From Propionigenium maris DSM 9537 (lineage in GTDB: Bacteria > Fusobacteriota > Fusobacteriia > Fusobacteriales > Fusobacteriaceae): DNA of 64,000 nt. Positions 51,228 through 60,729 of this stretch are shown here, piece after piece. The notes under the pieces were generated by a model, which worked only from the letters and a program-made list of their open reading frames with translations, made no database searches and was not told the origin of the DNA. A program made the position numbers and the translations under genes. Numbering within the stretch: the stretch's first letter is position 1; every line of letters begins with the position of its first letter. The stretch spans positions 62,001 to 126,000 of the forward strand of contig NZ_BSDY01000007.1 of NCBI RefSeq assembly GCF_027925155.1, given 5' to 3'.

Positions 51228-52490
51228 TTAGTAGCATACTCTCCCCTGAGAGTATACCAGCCTTCCGTCCTTATATACATCCCTTGTGTGGTTGATCCCA
51301 AAGTGGTAGATAACATAGTCTATATTTGGCGCATCAAAGACCACAAAATCTGCCTTCTTTCCAGCCTCAATACTTCCCACCTCATAGGCTCTTCCTATGG
51401 AGTGAGCTGCATTTATTGTCACTGCTGTAAATACCTCCTTGGGCGTCATCTTCATTCCCAAAGATCCCAACTGCATTATAAACTGGATATTTTCTGTAGG
51501 GCAGGATCCCGGGTTGTAGTCCGTTGATAGGGCTACTGGTACTCCGCTGTCTATCATCTTTCTCACTGGAGCGTAGTTCTTACCAAGGTTGAATGAAGTT
51601 CCTGGAAGGATATCTGCTACTACTCCCTCCCTGGCCATCATCTCTATTCCCCTGTCACTTGCTGCCATTAGGTGGTCTCCCGAGATAGCTCCTACCTCTG
51701 CTGCCAGCTCTGCTCCTCCCAGAGATACTATCTCATCTGCGTGGATCTTAAGTTTGAATCCAAGGTTTCTAGCTGCCAGAAGGATTTTTCTCGTCTGCTC
51801 CACAGAGAATACTCCCTCCTCACAGAATACATCACAAAACTCCGCAAGCTTCCTCTCCTTAACTATGGGAAGCATATCTATCACCTTATCCACAAATACA
51901 TCGGAGTTCTCCTTGTATTCCCCAGGCACTGCATGGGCTCCAAGGAAGGTAGATGCAATATCCACTGGGTGATTCTCATCCAGATTCTTAGCCACCTCCA
52001 GCTGCTTTAACTCGGTCTCTAAGTCCAGTCCGTATCCGCTCTTTGCCTCTATAGTTGTCATACCATAACCTAGCATGGTATCCAGACTCTTCCTTGCCTT
52101 CCTATAGAGCTCCTCGTGGGTTGCTTCCTTAGTGGACTTAACTGTACTGAGGATTCCTCCCCCCTGCTTCAGTATATCTATATAGGGAACCCCTTCAAGC
52201 TTCAGTGAAAACTCATTCTCCCTGCTTCCTCCGTGTACCAGATGGGTATGTGGGTCTATAAGTCCCGGAGTTACAGCTCTTCCCCCTGCGTCCTCTATTA
52301 GGGTCTCATCACCTATTAGCTCCCTTCCGGGCTCTCCAAGACCTGTTTCCAGTATCCTTCCATCCCTCACAGCTATATAAGCTCCCTCTAGTATCTCTAC
52401 CTCTCCCATACACCTTCCTGTACGGGGATTGTTGTCTCCAGCCATAGTCACCAGCTGTCCTATATTCTTCAATATAAAATCTGCCTTCAT
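51228..52490 (-). CDS. hutI: Imidazolonepropionase
   Basis: 420 residues from the ATG at 52490 after GGAGGAAGAT (a TTG 12 bases earlier is in frame). An amidohydrolase: GLIDPHTHLVHGG near residue 75 binds the metal, KIHADEI near 240 and the late LSTDYNPGSCPTENIQFI complete the site. It opens the ring of 4-imidazolone-5-propanoate to formiminoglutamate. Third gene of hutH-hutU-hutI. The enzyme for the next step (ftcD or hutG) is not in the window. Confidence 0.96.
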   Translation of the reverse strand: MKADFILKNIGQLVTMAGDNNPRTGRCMGEVEILEGAYIAVRDGRILETGLGEPGRELIGDETLIEDAGGRAVTPGLIDPHTHLVHGGSRENEFSLKLEGVPYIDILKQGGGILSTVKSTKEATHEELYRKARKSLDTMLGYGMTTIEAKSGYGLDLETELKQLEVAKNLDENHPVDIASTFLGAHAVPGEYKENSDVFVDKVIDMLPIVKERKLAEFCDVFCEEGVFSVEQTRKILLAARNLGFKLKIHADEIVSLGGAELAAEVGAISGDHLMAASDRGIEMMAREGVVADILPGTSFNLGKNYAPVRKMIDSGVPVALSTDYNPGSCPTENIQFIMQLGSLGMKMTPKEVFTAVTINAAHSIGRAYEVGSIEAGKKADFVVFDAPNIDYVIYHFGINHTRDVYKDGRLVYSQGRVCY

Positions 52491-52597
52491 ATCTTCCTCC
52501 AATAGTTGCGCTTTATTTATTCATGGATATCCTCAAAGTAAAAGCTTCCTGCCAGGTACCTGAAGAGGACCCTCACCAGGGGCAGGGTCCACTCTTC

Positions 52598-54619
52598 CTA
52601 TACTCTTTTCTTTACAAGGTTCTTGATGAGATCTTCATCTGCTATATATGGAAGGGTAATGTGGTCATCCCCTCTGTTATTGTTGTTGTACTCTATAGAT
52701 GTTTCGATGGAGTTCTTATTTCTAGCCCAAGCACGTCTAGCCACTCCTCCCATTACATCCCAAGGCATAGCCTCTCTCAGGATAGCATCCACTCTCTCGC
52801 TTCCGTCCAGAACCATTCCAAATCCACCATTTATGGACTTACCTATTCCTACTCCTCCACCATTGTGAAGAGCTATCATAGACATTCCTCTGGCTGCATT
52901 TCCTGCAAAACACTGGGTAGCCATATCTGCCATTACATTACTTCCATCCTTGATATTGGATGTCTCTCTGAATGGTGAATCCGTTCCAGATACATCGTGG
53001 TGGTCTCTTCCAAGCATTACAGGACCTATCTCCCCTGTTCTAACCATCTCATTGAACTTAAGAGCTATGTTGGTTCTGCTCATGGCATCCTGGTAGAAGA
53101 TTCTCGCCTGAGTTCCCACTACCAGTCCGTTTTCATCTGCATCTCTGATCCATACATAGTTGTCTCTGTCCTGATATCTTCTGTTTGGATCCACAAGCTC
53201 AAGGGCTGCCTTATCTGTCTTTAGAAGATCCTCCTTCTTTCCGCTGAGGCATACCCATCTGAATGGTCCATATCCCCAGTCAAATAACTCTGGTCCAAGG
53301 ATATCCTCAACATATGATGGGTAGATAAATCCGTCCTTGTCATTTCTTCCGTTTTTAGAGATCTCCATTACCCCTGCATCATACACAGACTTCAGGAAGG
53401 CATTTCCATAGTCAAAGAAGTAAGTCCCCTTCTCAGTAAGGGCTTTGATAAGCTCATAGTGTCTAACTAGAGTCCTGTCCACAAGCTCCTTGAACTTTGC
53501 CTTGTCCCTTCCAAGAAGTTCCGTTCTCTCCTCAAAGGTTAACCCCTGCGGGCAGTATCCTCCCTCATATACAGCGTGACAAGAGGTCTGATCGGAAAGA
53601 AGGTCTATCCTCTCATTTTTCTCCACTGCATACTCCAGAAGATCCACTATATTTCCATGGTATGCCACAGCACAAGGCTCTCCATCTGCAATAGCTTTTT
53701 TAACCATCTCAAAGGCCTCCTCAGATGTCTTAGCCACATGAGTTACCCATCCCTGGCTTTTTCTTGTCTCTATTCTTGAGTAGTCCACCTCAGCTATGAT
53801 GGAAGCTCCCTTTGCTATTACACAAGCCTTACCTTGAGCTCCACTCATTCCTCCAAGACCAGAGGTTACAAATAACTTTCCAGCAAGGTCCCCGTCCTGA
53901 GGAACTCCGCAGAAAAGTCTTCCGGCATTTAGAATAGTTGAGTATGTTCCGTGAACTATTCCCTGAGGTCCAATATACATCCATCCACCAGCTGTCATCT
54001 GACCGTAGTTAGCTACTCCCAGCGCCGCTGCTCTAGCCCAGTTATCTGGATCATCAAAGAGTCCCACCATCATGGCATTAGTTATTATTGCCCTTGGAGC
54101 TGTTGGGTTTGACTTGAAGATTCCCACTGGGTGTCCAGAGGATACAGCCAGGGTCTGATCCTGAGTAATCACCTCTAAGTACTTCTTGATCAGTTTGTAC
54201 TGCATCCAGTTCTGACATACCTGACCTGTTTCCCCATAGGTAACAAGCTCATATGGGTAGAGAGCTATATCAAAGTCCAGGTTGTTGTCTATCATCACCT
54301 GGATAGCCTTCCCCTCTGTACATGCTCCCTCATACTCATCTATCGGTTTTCCAGTTATATTCCCCTCTGGTCTGAATCTGTAACCATATATTCTTCCCAT
54401 CTCCATAAGCTCATCTAAAAATTCAGGTGCCAGCTCGGCGTGGTACTCCTCTGGAATATATCTTAGGGCATTTTTTAGTGCCAGCTCTATCTCATCTGGA
54501 GTAAGAGTTAACTCCCTCTTTGGAGCTCTTCTAAGTCCCTCTATAAACTTGGGAGTCTTGCTAGGTATATCCTCAGCTGTCAGCTTGATCGTCATGGCAT
54601 TTGCGATATTCTGGTTCAT
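52598..54619 (-). CDS. hutU: Urocanate hydratase, long form
   Basis: 673 residues against about 555 for the well-known enzyme; the extension is mainly N-terminal and in insertions, as in the long forms of other anaerobes. YGQMTAGGWMYIGPQGIVHGT and SGLGGMSGAQ near residue 250 form the NAD-binding region; the C-terminal GRDHHDVSGTDSPFRET and ALHNGGGVGIGKSINGGFGM are the usual signatures. It converts urocanate to imidazolonepropionate. A short GC-rich hairpin (GGACCCT/AGGGTCC, 52568-52591) lies between it and hutI. Confidence 0.96.
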   Translation of the reverse strand: MNQNIANAMTIKLTAEDIPSKTPKFIEGLRRAPKRELTLTPDEIELALKNALRYIPEEYHAELAPEFLDELMEMGRIYGYRFRPEGNITGKPIDEYEGACTEGKAIQVMIDNNLDFDIALYPYELVTYGETGQVCQNWMQYKLIKKYLEVITQDQTLAVSSGHPVGIFKSNPTAPRAIITNAMMVGLFDDPDNWARAAALGVANYGQMTAGGWMYIGPQGIVHGTYSTILNAGRLFCGVPQDGDLAGKLFVTSGLGGMSGAQGKACVIAKGASIIAEVDYSRIETRKSQGWVTHVAKTSEEAFEMVKKAIADGEPCAVAYHGNIVDLLEYAVEKNERIDLLSDQTSCHAVYEGGYCPQGLTFEERTELLGRDKAKFKELVDRTLVRHYELIKALTEKGTYFFDYGNAFLKSVYDAGVMEISKNGRNDKDGFIYPSYVEDILGPELFDWGYGPFRWVCLSGKKEDLLKTDKAALELVDPNRRYQDRDNYVWIRDADENGLVVGTQARIFYQDAMSRTNIALKFNEMVRTGEIGPVMLGRDHHDVSGTDSPFRETSNIKDGSNVMADMATQCFAGNAARGMSMIALHNGGGVGIGKSINGGFGMVLDGSERVDAILREAMPWDVMGGVARRAWARNKNSIETSIEYNNNNRGDDHITLPYIADEDLIKNLVKKRV

Positions 54620-54695
54620 CTTCTTCTCTCTCCTTTTCTCTCTTATTCTTTGATTTTATTGGAGGTACCCCTCTCTATTCTAATAGTCTGTTGAT

Positions 54696-56231
54696 CTATA
54701 TATTAAGCTCACCTATTGCTTTTTCCACAGCGTCTATAAGCTCCTCACTTATAATTACTTTCTCCGTTTCATTTATATCTACGTACATAACCCTGTCCTT
54801 ATCCAGCTTTTCCACGTGCTTTCTTACAGCCTTATAAGCCTCTGCACTTCCCTTTCCAAGTCCCCTATCTCCTCTGAGGTCTATCCCCTGGCAGGCTGCC
54901 ATGATCTCCATAGCTACTACCTTTCTTACATTTCCAAGGATCTCTCTGGCCTTTCTGGCTGCTATGGTACCCATGGATACGTGATCCTCCTGGTTAGCAG
55001 ATGAAGGTATAGAGTCCACACTTGCAGGGTGAGCCAGTACCTTGTTTTCCGATACAAGGGAAGCTGCACTGTACTGAACTATCATATACCCCGAGTTTAC
55101 TCCTCCATTTTCCACAAGGAATGCTGGAAGTCCAAAGTTCAGGTTAGGGTTTACAAGTCTTTCAAGTCTTCTCTCAGACACATTTGCAATCTCTGAAAGA
55201 GCTATCCCAAGGAAATCCATTGGAAGAGCCATAGGCTGTCCGTGGAAGTTTCCACCGGAGATTACCTGATCCTCATCTGGGAAGATTAGAGGATTATCTG
55301 TTACAGCATTTATCTCTATCTCAACTCTTTCTTTTATGAAGTTAATGGCGTCCTTGCTGGCTCCATGGATTTGAGGTGCACACCTTAGAACATATGGGTC
55401 CTGTACTCTCAGGTCTCCCTGCTCTGTAGTCATCTGACTGCCCTCAAGTATTCTCAAGAGGTTTTTAGCTGTATCTATCTGACCAGCATGCCCCCTTACC
55501 TCATGTACCTTATGGTCATAGGCACATGTGATTCCGTTCAGTGCCTCAGATGTCAGTGCACATGCTATATCTGCTGCCTTAGCCAGCTTTTCACTGTCAT
55601 ATACAGCCAGCGCTCCCACAGCTGTCATTACCTGGGTACCGTTGATAAGAGCCAGTCCCTCCTTGGATGACAGATTTGGCAGAGGCTCTATTCCTGCTTT
55701 TGCAAGAGCCTCCTCACTTGTCATCCTCTCTCCCTCATAGAAAGCTTCTCCCAGCCCAAGAATTGTAAGTACTATATGAGATAGAGGTGCCAGGTCTCCC
55801 GATGCTCCCAGAGATCCCTTTTCTGGCACTACTGGATGAACTCCTCTATTTAGCAGTTCCACTAGCTTCTCCAGGGTTATCCTTCTTATTCCAGAGTTTC
55901 CAACACATAGGTTTGCCACACGAAGGAACATTATCCCTCTCACTACCTCCTCTGGAAGGGGCTCCCCAACCCCGCATGAGTGGCTTATAATTAAGTTTCT
56001 CTGAAGGTCTGCAGTTTCAGACTGAGATACCACTACATCTGAAAACTTTCCGAATCCAGTGGTAATACCATAGGATACCCTCTCCTCGTCCACATACTTT
56101 TCCACCAGGTCTCTGGCCTTCTGAACCCTCATCCATGCTTCATCACAGATCTCTACCTGATATCCATTCCTTGCCACATCAACAACATCTGATATTGTCA
56201 GCCTTTTTTCCCCTACGATGTACTTATTCAC
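54696..56231 (-). CDS. hutH: Histidine ammonia-lyase
   Basis: 511 residues. The Ala143-Ser144-Gly145 triplet in KGSLGASGDLAPLSH forms the MIO cofactor; QDPYVLRCAPQIHG-like and the GNFHGQPMA loops are present. It removes ammonia from histidine to give urocanate. The start is GTG after AGGGGGAAGAAGT. First gene of the hut operon, divergent from a ROK regulator that may control it. Confidence 0.96.
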   Translation of the reverse strand: MNKYIVGEKRLTISDVVDVARNGYQVEICDEAWMRVQKARDLVEKYVDEERVSYGITTGFGKFSDVVVSQSETADLQRNLIISHSCGVGEPLPEEVVRGIMFLRVANLCVGNSGIRRITLEKLVELLNRGVHPVVPEKGSLGASGDLAPLSHIVLTILGLGEAFYEGERMTSEEALAKAGIEPLPNLSSKEGLALINGTQVMTAVGALAVYDSEKLAKAADIACALTSEALNGITCAYDHKVHEVRGHAGQIDTAKNLLRILEGSQMTTEQGDLRVQDPYVLRCAPQIHGASKDAINFIKERVEIEINAVTDNPLIFPDEDQVISGGNFHGQPMALPMDFLGIALSEIANVSERRLERLVNPNLNFGLPAFLVENGGVNSGYMIVQYSAASLVSENKVLAHPASVDSIPSSANQEDHVSMGTIAARKAREILGNVRKVVAMEIMAACQGIDLRGDRGLGKGSAEAYKAVRKHVEKLDKDRVMYVDINETEKVIISEELIDAVEKAIGELNI

Positions 56232-56525
56232 ACTTCTTCCCCCTCTTATCTGAAAGTTATTAAAATGATTTTAAAAACTAGGTAAAAAAATATTTATTCC
56301 CTTAAATCCATTCCCAATTATTTATTACAATGAAAAGACCTCAGATAAAAATATATTATATATATACCATTATTAACTATAGTTATAATAAGCCTCCAAG
56401 GATCATTTCTATTGACTTTCGCAACCAGATGAAAATGTCCACTATTGACTCACAAGTAGGAAAATAGTATAAAATATATTGATAAAACTTATTAATACTG
56501 TTTTAATAAGTGGCTGGAGGTAGTT
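56232..56525. other. Divergent control region of hutH and the ROK gene
   Basis: AT-rich. Carries the plus-strand promoter at 56445-56473 and the palindrome AACTATAGTT at 56375-56384 within a longer imperfect dyad (TTATTAACTATAGTTATAAT). A minus-strand hut promoter was not clear. Confidence 0.5.
56445..56473 (+). promoter_or_regulatory. Promoter of the ROK regulator
   Basis: TTGACT (56445-56450), 17-bp spacer, TATAAA (56468-56473). A second TTGACT occurs at 56412. Confidence 0.65.
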
Positions 56526-57662
56526 ATGTACCAAAAAACAATAAGGGAAAACAATGAAAAGAAGATCTTTCACTTTGTCTATAAGGAGGACAGGGATCTA
56601 TGCATAGCTGAGATCTGTAGCGAACTGGATATGAGCTTCCCAACTGTAAAAAATGTCCTCTATAAACTCATGGATAGGGGAGTTATTAAAGAGAGTTTAA
56701 AAATAAGCAGCGGGAATGGCAGAAAGGCTCAGGCATACTGTCTCAATAAGAATTTTTGCTACTCGGTGGGAGTAAGAATTGATTCCAGAAAATTTAAGTT
56801 TCTCCTTGTGAATGAGAGGGGAGTGGTTACCAAGGAGCTCTCGGTGAGGGAGTCCTTCCATGAAAAAAACCTCATTCCCAGGCTGGAAGAGGAACTGGAA
56901 ATCTTTCTGGACTCCATCCCTTCAGATATCAGGGAGAAGATCCTGGGCATAGGTATAGCAATCCCTGGAGTCGTGGATAAGATTGGAAGGACCCTAGAGA
57001 TAGGCACTAATTTCAAGGTAGGGGAAGATGAGATAGAGGCTCTTTCCCAGAGATTGAACCTTAAGATCCTGGTGGACAATGAATCAAACTTAAGTGCTAT
57101 AGCAGAGAAGTTTTTGGGAAGTGGAGAAACCTTTTCCGACTTTATAACACTGGACCTCAGTGAAACCATCAGTATGGCAAACTTCAGGGAGGAAAGCCAC
57201 TACGGTAACTTCTCCTTTAGGGCTTCCAGGGTGGAGCACATGTGCATCGATATAGATGGAAGGTTGTGCGAGTGTGGCCACAGGGGGTGCTGGGGAACCT
57301 ATGTTTCCGACAGGGCTCTTCTGAAGAGCTTCAGGGAGGAGTTTCGGGAGATAAAGAGATACTCCGATATCTTTAAGGGGGAGTACCTGGAAAGTGAAGC
57401 AGGACAAAAGATCCTGGATGAGTATGTGAGGTATCTGGCTGTGGGGATAAAAAACCTCATCTTCCTCTACAACCCAGAGAGGATAATAATCACTGGAAAT
57501 ATCTGTAGATACAGGGATTTAATTATAGAGCCGCTCCTGGACTATATCTACAGGGACCATATCTTCTTCAGGGGAAAGGAGACCATAACCTTTTCAGATC
57601 TCAGGGAAAACAGCGGCACCCTGGGAGCTTCCATTATGCCCATCGTCGACAGCTTATTCTAA
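56526..57662 (+). CDS. ROK-family transcriptional regulator
   Basis: 378 residues. An N-terminal winged helix (IAEICSELDMSFPTVKNVLY, about residues 28-47, then LMDRGVIKE) is fused to a ROK domain with GIAIPGVVD near 145 and the zinc site CECGHRGCWGTY near 252. ROK regulators (NagC, XylR) answer to sugars. The phosphate/sugar-site residues are less canonical here: 'LDLSETISMANFREESHYGN' replaces the usual D-[LIVM]-G-x-G-[IV]-x-x-G, so kinase activity is unlikely. Target unknown; the neighbouring hut operon or a sugar locus elsewhere are options. Confidence 0.88.
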   Translation: MYQKTIRENNEKKIFHFVYKEDRDLCIAEICSELDMSFPTVKNVLYKLMDRGVIKESLKISSGNGRKAQAYCLNKNFCYSVGVRIDSRKFKFLLVNERGVVTKELSVRESFHEKNLIPRLEEELEIFLDSIPSDIREKILGIGIAIPGVVDKIGRTLEIGTNFKVGEDEIEALSQRLNLKILVDNESNLSAIAEKFLGSGETFSDFITLDLSETISMANFREESHYGNFSFRASRVEHMCIDIDGRLCECGHRGCWGTYVSDRALLKSFREEFREIKRYSDIFKGEYLESEAGQKILDEYVRYLAVGIKNLIFLYNPERIIITGNICRYRDLIIEPLLDYIYRDHIFFRGKETITFSDLRENSGTLGASIMPIVDSLF

Positions 57663-57751
57663 TAGAGTTCTGGCATAGCTTTAATCTTACTTTATAACCT
57701 TACCTGGCACCTTAAGTTTTAATGATGTTAAAGATGAAGGATATCCAATTA

Positions 57752-57779
57752 AAAAGCAGGCATAGAGCCTGCTTTTTTT
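57752..57779 (+). terminator. Terminator after the ROK gene
   Basis: AAAGCAGGC-ataga-GCCTGCTTT stem followed by TTTTT. Confidence 0.9.
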
Positions 57780-57862
57780 CATATAAAAACATTAAGAAGA
57801 TATAAACCACTGGATACCTCCTATTCACTTCTTTAGGGGATCTAAATAATCCATTGCTATAA

Positions 57863-58987
57863 TTAAACTGCCCTTGGCGGAGTCAACTTTCTTCCCACTC
57901 TTCTTCTCTCGGAAAAATCATATATCCCTATGGAGAGAACCGCTGTAGTGGGAGCAACTATTATAAGAGAGGTTGTCCCTATGAGGGTCCTCATTATCTC
58001 CGCTGCCATAAACTTTCCATTTAATATGGCATAGATAGACACACCCCTGTCCAGAAGAAACATCATCATGGTGATGTTCCCTCCTGTGTAGGCCAGAAGA
58101 AGGGTTGTAGACATAGTTCCCACCACTGCATTCCCTATATTAAAGGAGGATCTCAGAAGCTCCCTGGGAGTTAGGCTGGGATTTGCTTCCTTTATCTCCT
58201 CCAGGCTTGCCGCCATATCCATGGCTATATCCATAGCCGCTCCAGAGGCACTGAGGATTATGCTGGAATAGAAGATTTCCCTGAAGTTCAGGGAAAAGTT
58301 CCCGCTGGCCAAGAGGGACTGTGACATGGGCATTGTGAAACCATCCAGTTTAAGGTAACTACTGAAGAGACTGGTCAGGGCTATGGATATTCCAAGACCC
58401 ACCACTGTGCCGCTAAAGGCCGCAACTCCTCTTCTTCCCACTCCTCCAACAGAAAATATGATCACCGAGGTGAGTAGGACCAGGGTCAATATAGTCGTAT
58501 AAAAGGGGGATCCTCCTCTCAGAATATGGGGGACCATATACCTGCACAGAAGATAGATGCTGGCAAAAAATGAGATCAGGGACCTTATACCCATTCCTCC
58601 AGAGTAGAGGAGGAGGGCTCCTGAAAAGATCAGAAAGAGAACCTTGAGGTAGGGAAGCCTGTAGGCAGAAAGAACCCTCCCCTCTAAGACCTCTCCATCA
58701 CTGCTCTTTACTCCCACTACAACCCTCTCTCCCACTTCATATATCTCATCTATCTCCTTGTCTCCATTGACAAAGTTCACACACCAGAAGGTTTTACCAC
58801 TCCCTCCCTCTACTCTCACCTGCTGAGTCCCCACACTGGATGTCCCCCTGTTTATAAGACGAGAGTTATCTACCTCCACTACTCTAACTACCATCTCTCT
58901 CTCACTCCTCAGCCCCTCTAGAAAGCTACTTCCTAAAAAGCCAAGGGATATGAGAAAGAGAAGCAGAACTACCTTTCCACTTCTCAT
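57863..58987 (-). CDS. YibE/F-family membrane protein
   Basis: 374 residues: N-terminal membrane anchor, an extracytoplasmic beta-rich part (about 30-110), then seven or so membrane helices. GISIALTSLFSSYLKLDG and ASGAAMDIAMDMAASLEEI are the conserved YibE/F stretches. Function of the family is not known to me; a transporter role has been suggested. The gene is 8 nt after alkaline phosphatase, so the two are cotranscribed. Confidence 0.85.
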   Translation of the reverse strand: MRSGKVVLLLFLISLGFLGSSFLEGLRSEREMVVRVVEVDNSRLINRGTSSVGTQQVRVEGGSGKTFWCVNFVNGDKEIDEIYEVGERVVVGVKSSDGEVLEGRVLSAYRLPYLKVLFLIFSGALLLYSGGMGIRSLISFFASIYLLCRYMVPHILRGGSPFYTTILTLVLLTSVIIFSVGGVGRRGVAAFSGTVVGLGISIALTSLFSSYLKLDGFTMPMSQSLLASGNFSLNFREIFYSSIILSASGAAMDIAMDMAASLEEIKEANPSLTPRELLRSSFNIGNAVVGTMSTTLLLAYTGGNITMMMFLLDRGVSIYAILNGKFMAAEIMRTLIGTTSLIIVAPTTAVLSIGIYDFSERRRVGRKLTPPRAV

Positions 58988-58995
58988 ATCCTCTC

Positions 58996-60363
58996 CTATC
59001 TGACCATCTCTATCATGGTCTCTGCTATTTCTGTATTATCTATAAATCCTGAAAACTTCTCTGCTCCCCTTCCCACTGCTGAGAGAGGTATCTGGGTCCC
59101 AGTGTGGGCATAGGTTGTAAACATCGTGTTGGATCTTTTTGCCAGTACATGAGCTGTGGCAACTGAGGTGGGAGTATAGTCTCCAAAGAGTGCACTATTA
59201 TAATCCCCACTGTCCTCTATATCCATTGCCTTAACTATAGAAGCCCTCTCCTCTGCACTTAAGTCTCCAAGGCCCATCTCTCTTCCTATAAATTCAAAGT
59301 ATGCCTTCCTATTCCCATCATACTTTCTCTGAAGTACATCATCCACAGAAGCCCTCACATCCTTCAGGGCTTCCAGCTTAAGGAAGTAGTTCTTCCCATA
59401 TCCAAGACCCATTCCTCCAGTCTCGTGGTCTCCCACTACGACTATAAGGGTTTCCTCTGGGTATCTTTTATAGAACTCATAGGCCTCCCCTACAGCCCTG
59501 TCCAGTGCCAGGGTATCGTGGATTACCGAAGCTGCATCGTTGGCGTGGGCTGCGTGGTCTATCCTCCCTGCTTCCACCATCATAAAGAATCCCTTCTCTC
59601 CCTGACTTAGGACCTCTATCCCCTTTCTTGTCATATCAGCCAGGGATGGAAGATGGTCCCTGCTGTTTACCCTGTCCACTTCATAGGGCATGTGTGAGCT
59701 AGTTAGAGCCGCAAATACCTTCTGGTCCCCTCTGGCCTTTAAGTCCATAAAGTCACCTACCGAATTCTCTCCCATAAATACCTTATAGCCTTCCCTCTTA
59801 AACTCTCTTCCCAGATCTCTGCTATCCTTCCTCTTGGATCCTTTAGCCTCCTGAGGGATAAAGTTTCTGTATCCTCCCCCGGCGAAGAAATCTATTCCGC
59901 TTTTAACAAAGTCATCTGCTATCTCATTCTCATTTCCCCTGCTTACATTGGTGGAAGCAAATACTGCTGGAGTTGCATGGGTAAGCCTTGTTGCTGTTAC
60001 AAGCCCCGTCTTCATACCGCTTCTCCCTGCATATTGAGCTATACTTTCCACCTTCTCTCCACTTGGTAGCATGGATATCATCCCGTTGTTTGTCTTGTGG
60101 CCTGTAGCTAAAGCTGTCCCCGCTGCTGCCGAATCTGTAACCAGGGTATTCAGTGAGTGGGTCGTATTGATTCCTGCCACAGGGAATCGATTCATGAGTA
60201 ACTTTCCCTCTCCTCCCTCTACATCGGTCATATAGTACTCAGCTATCTGCCTCTGAGCCGCCCCCAGACCATCTCCAATAAACATAAACACATACTTAGG
60301 TGCTGCAAGAGTCATCACAGACACCAAGATATTCAGAATAAAAATAACTGCCTTCTTCTTCAT
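58996..60363 (-). CDS. phoA: Alkaline phosphatase
   Basis: 455 residues with a Sec signal peptide (KKKAVIFILNILVSVMTLAA). Metal-binding Asp31 is in FIGDGLG, the phosphorylated Ser78 in TDSAAAGTALATGHKT, and the metal ligands EAGRIDHAAHAND and VVGDHETGGMG follow. It frees phosphate from organic esters in the periplasm. No clear Pho box was recognised upstream. Confidence 0.93.
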   Translation of the reverse strand: MKKKAVIFILNILVSVMTLAAPKYVFMFIGDGLGAAQRQIAEYYMTDVEGGEGKLLMNRFPVAGINTTHSLNTLVTDSAAAGTALATGHKTNNGMISMLPSGEKVESIAQYAGRSGMKTGLVTATRLTHATPAVFASTNVSRGNENEIADDFVKSGIDFFAGGGYRNFIPQEAKGSKRKDSRDLGREFKREGYKVFMGENSVGDFMDLKARGDQKVFAALTSSHMPYEVDRVNSRDHLPSLADMTRKGIEVLSQGEKGFFMMVEAGRIDHAAHANDAASVIHDTLALDRAVGEAYEFYKRYPEETLIVVVGDHETGGMGLGYGKNYFLKLEALKDVRASVDDVLQRKYDGNRKAYFEFIGREMGLGDLSAEERASIVKAMDIEDSGDYNSALFGDYTPTSVATAHVLAKRSNTMFTTYAHTGTQIPLSAVGRGAEKFSGFIDNTEIAETMIEMVR

Positions 60364-60626
60364 TCTTTAATCCTCCCTTAATCTTTAATCTGGAGGTAGT
60401 TTAACCCATCCCTGTAAAGGTATTATTAAAATCCTGTAGTAGTTATGAAAAAATGAACCTGATATTTGTTTTGAATTTTTTACATAAAGTTTACCCTGTC
60501 ACAGAATCTATCAAACAAAACCTTTATCTATAGCTAATTAAAGGAGTTCTGTCTCTGGATTGTCCCCTCTACTATTGAAGTCCATCTACCTATCCTGCTC
60601 CCTCTTAAAGTTTTTTAAAAAAGTCC
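60364..60626. other. Spacer between phoA and the dehydrogenase
   Basis: No gene supported; presumably carries the phoA promoter. No repeat or strong palindrome seen before 60627. Confidence 0.4.
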
Positions 60627-60657
60627 TTGCATTAAACTATAGTTTAACATCTATACT
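60627..60657 (+). promoter_or_regulatory. MerR-type promoter of the dehydrogenase
   Basis: TTGCAT (60627-60632) and TATACT (60652-60657) are 19 bp apart. The spacer is filled by the perfect palindrome TTAAACTATAGTTTAA (60632-60647). A long spacer with a centred dyad is the hallmark of promoters activated by MerR-family regulators. No merR gene is in the window. Confidence 0.7.
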
Positions 60658-60729
60658 GATCTCGTCGATAGGGGAAACCACCCTTAGACAACTATCTTGT
60701 ATTAATAAGAAATTTCAGGAGGAATAGAT

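Noticed and set aside
52623..53779. Plus-strand ORFs opposite hutU
   Set aside because: Antisense shadows without ribosome sites; hutU is strongly supported.
57701..57725. Second sigma-54 promoter (TGGCAC on the plus strand)
   Set aside because: TGGCAC is not followed by GC at the -12 position, and there is no gene correctly placed downstream.
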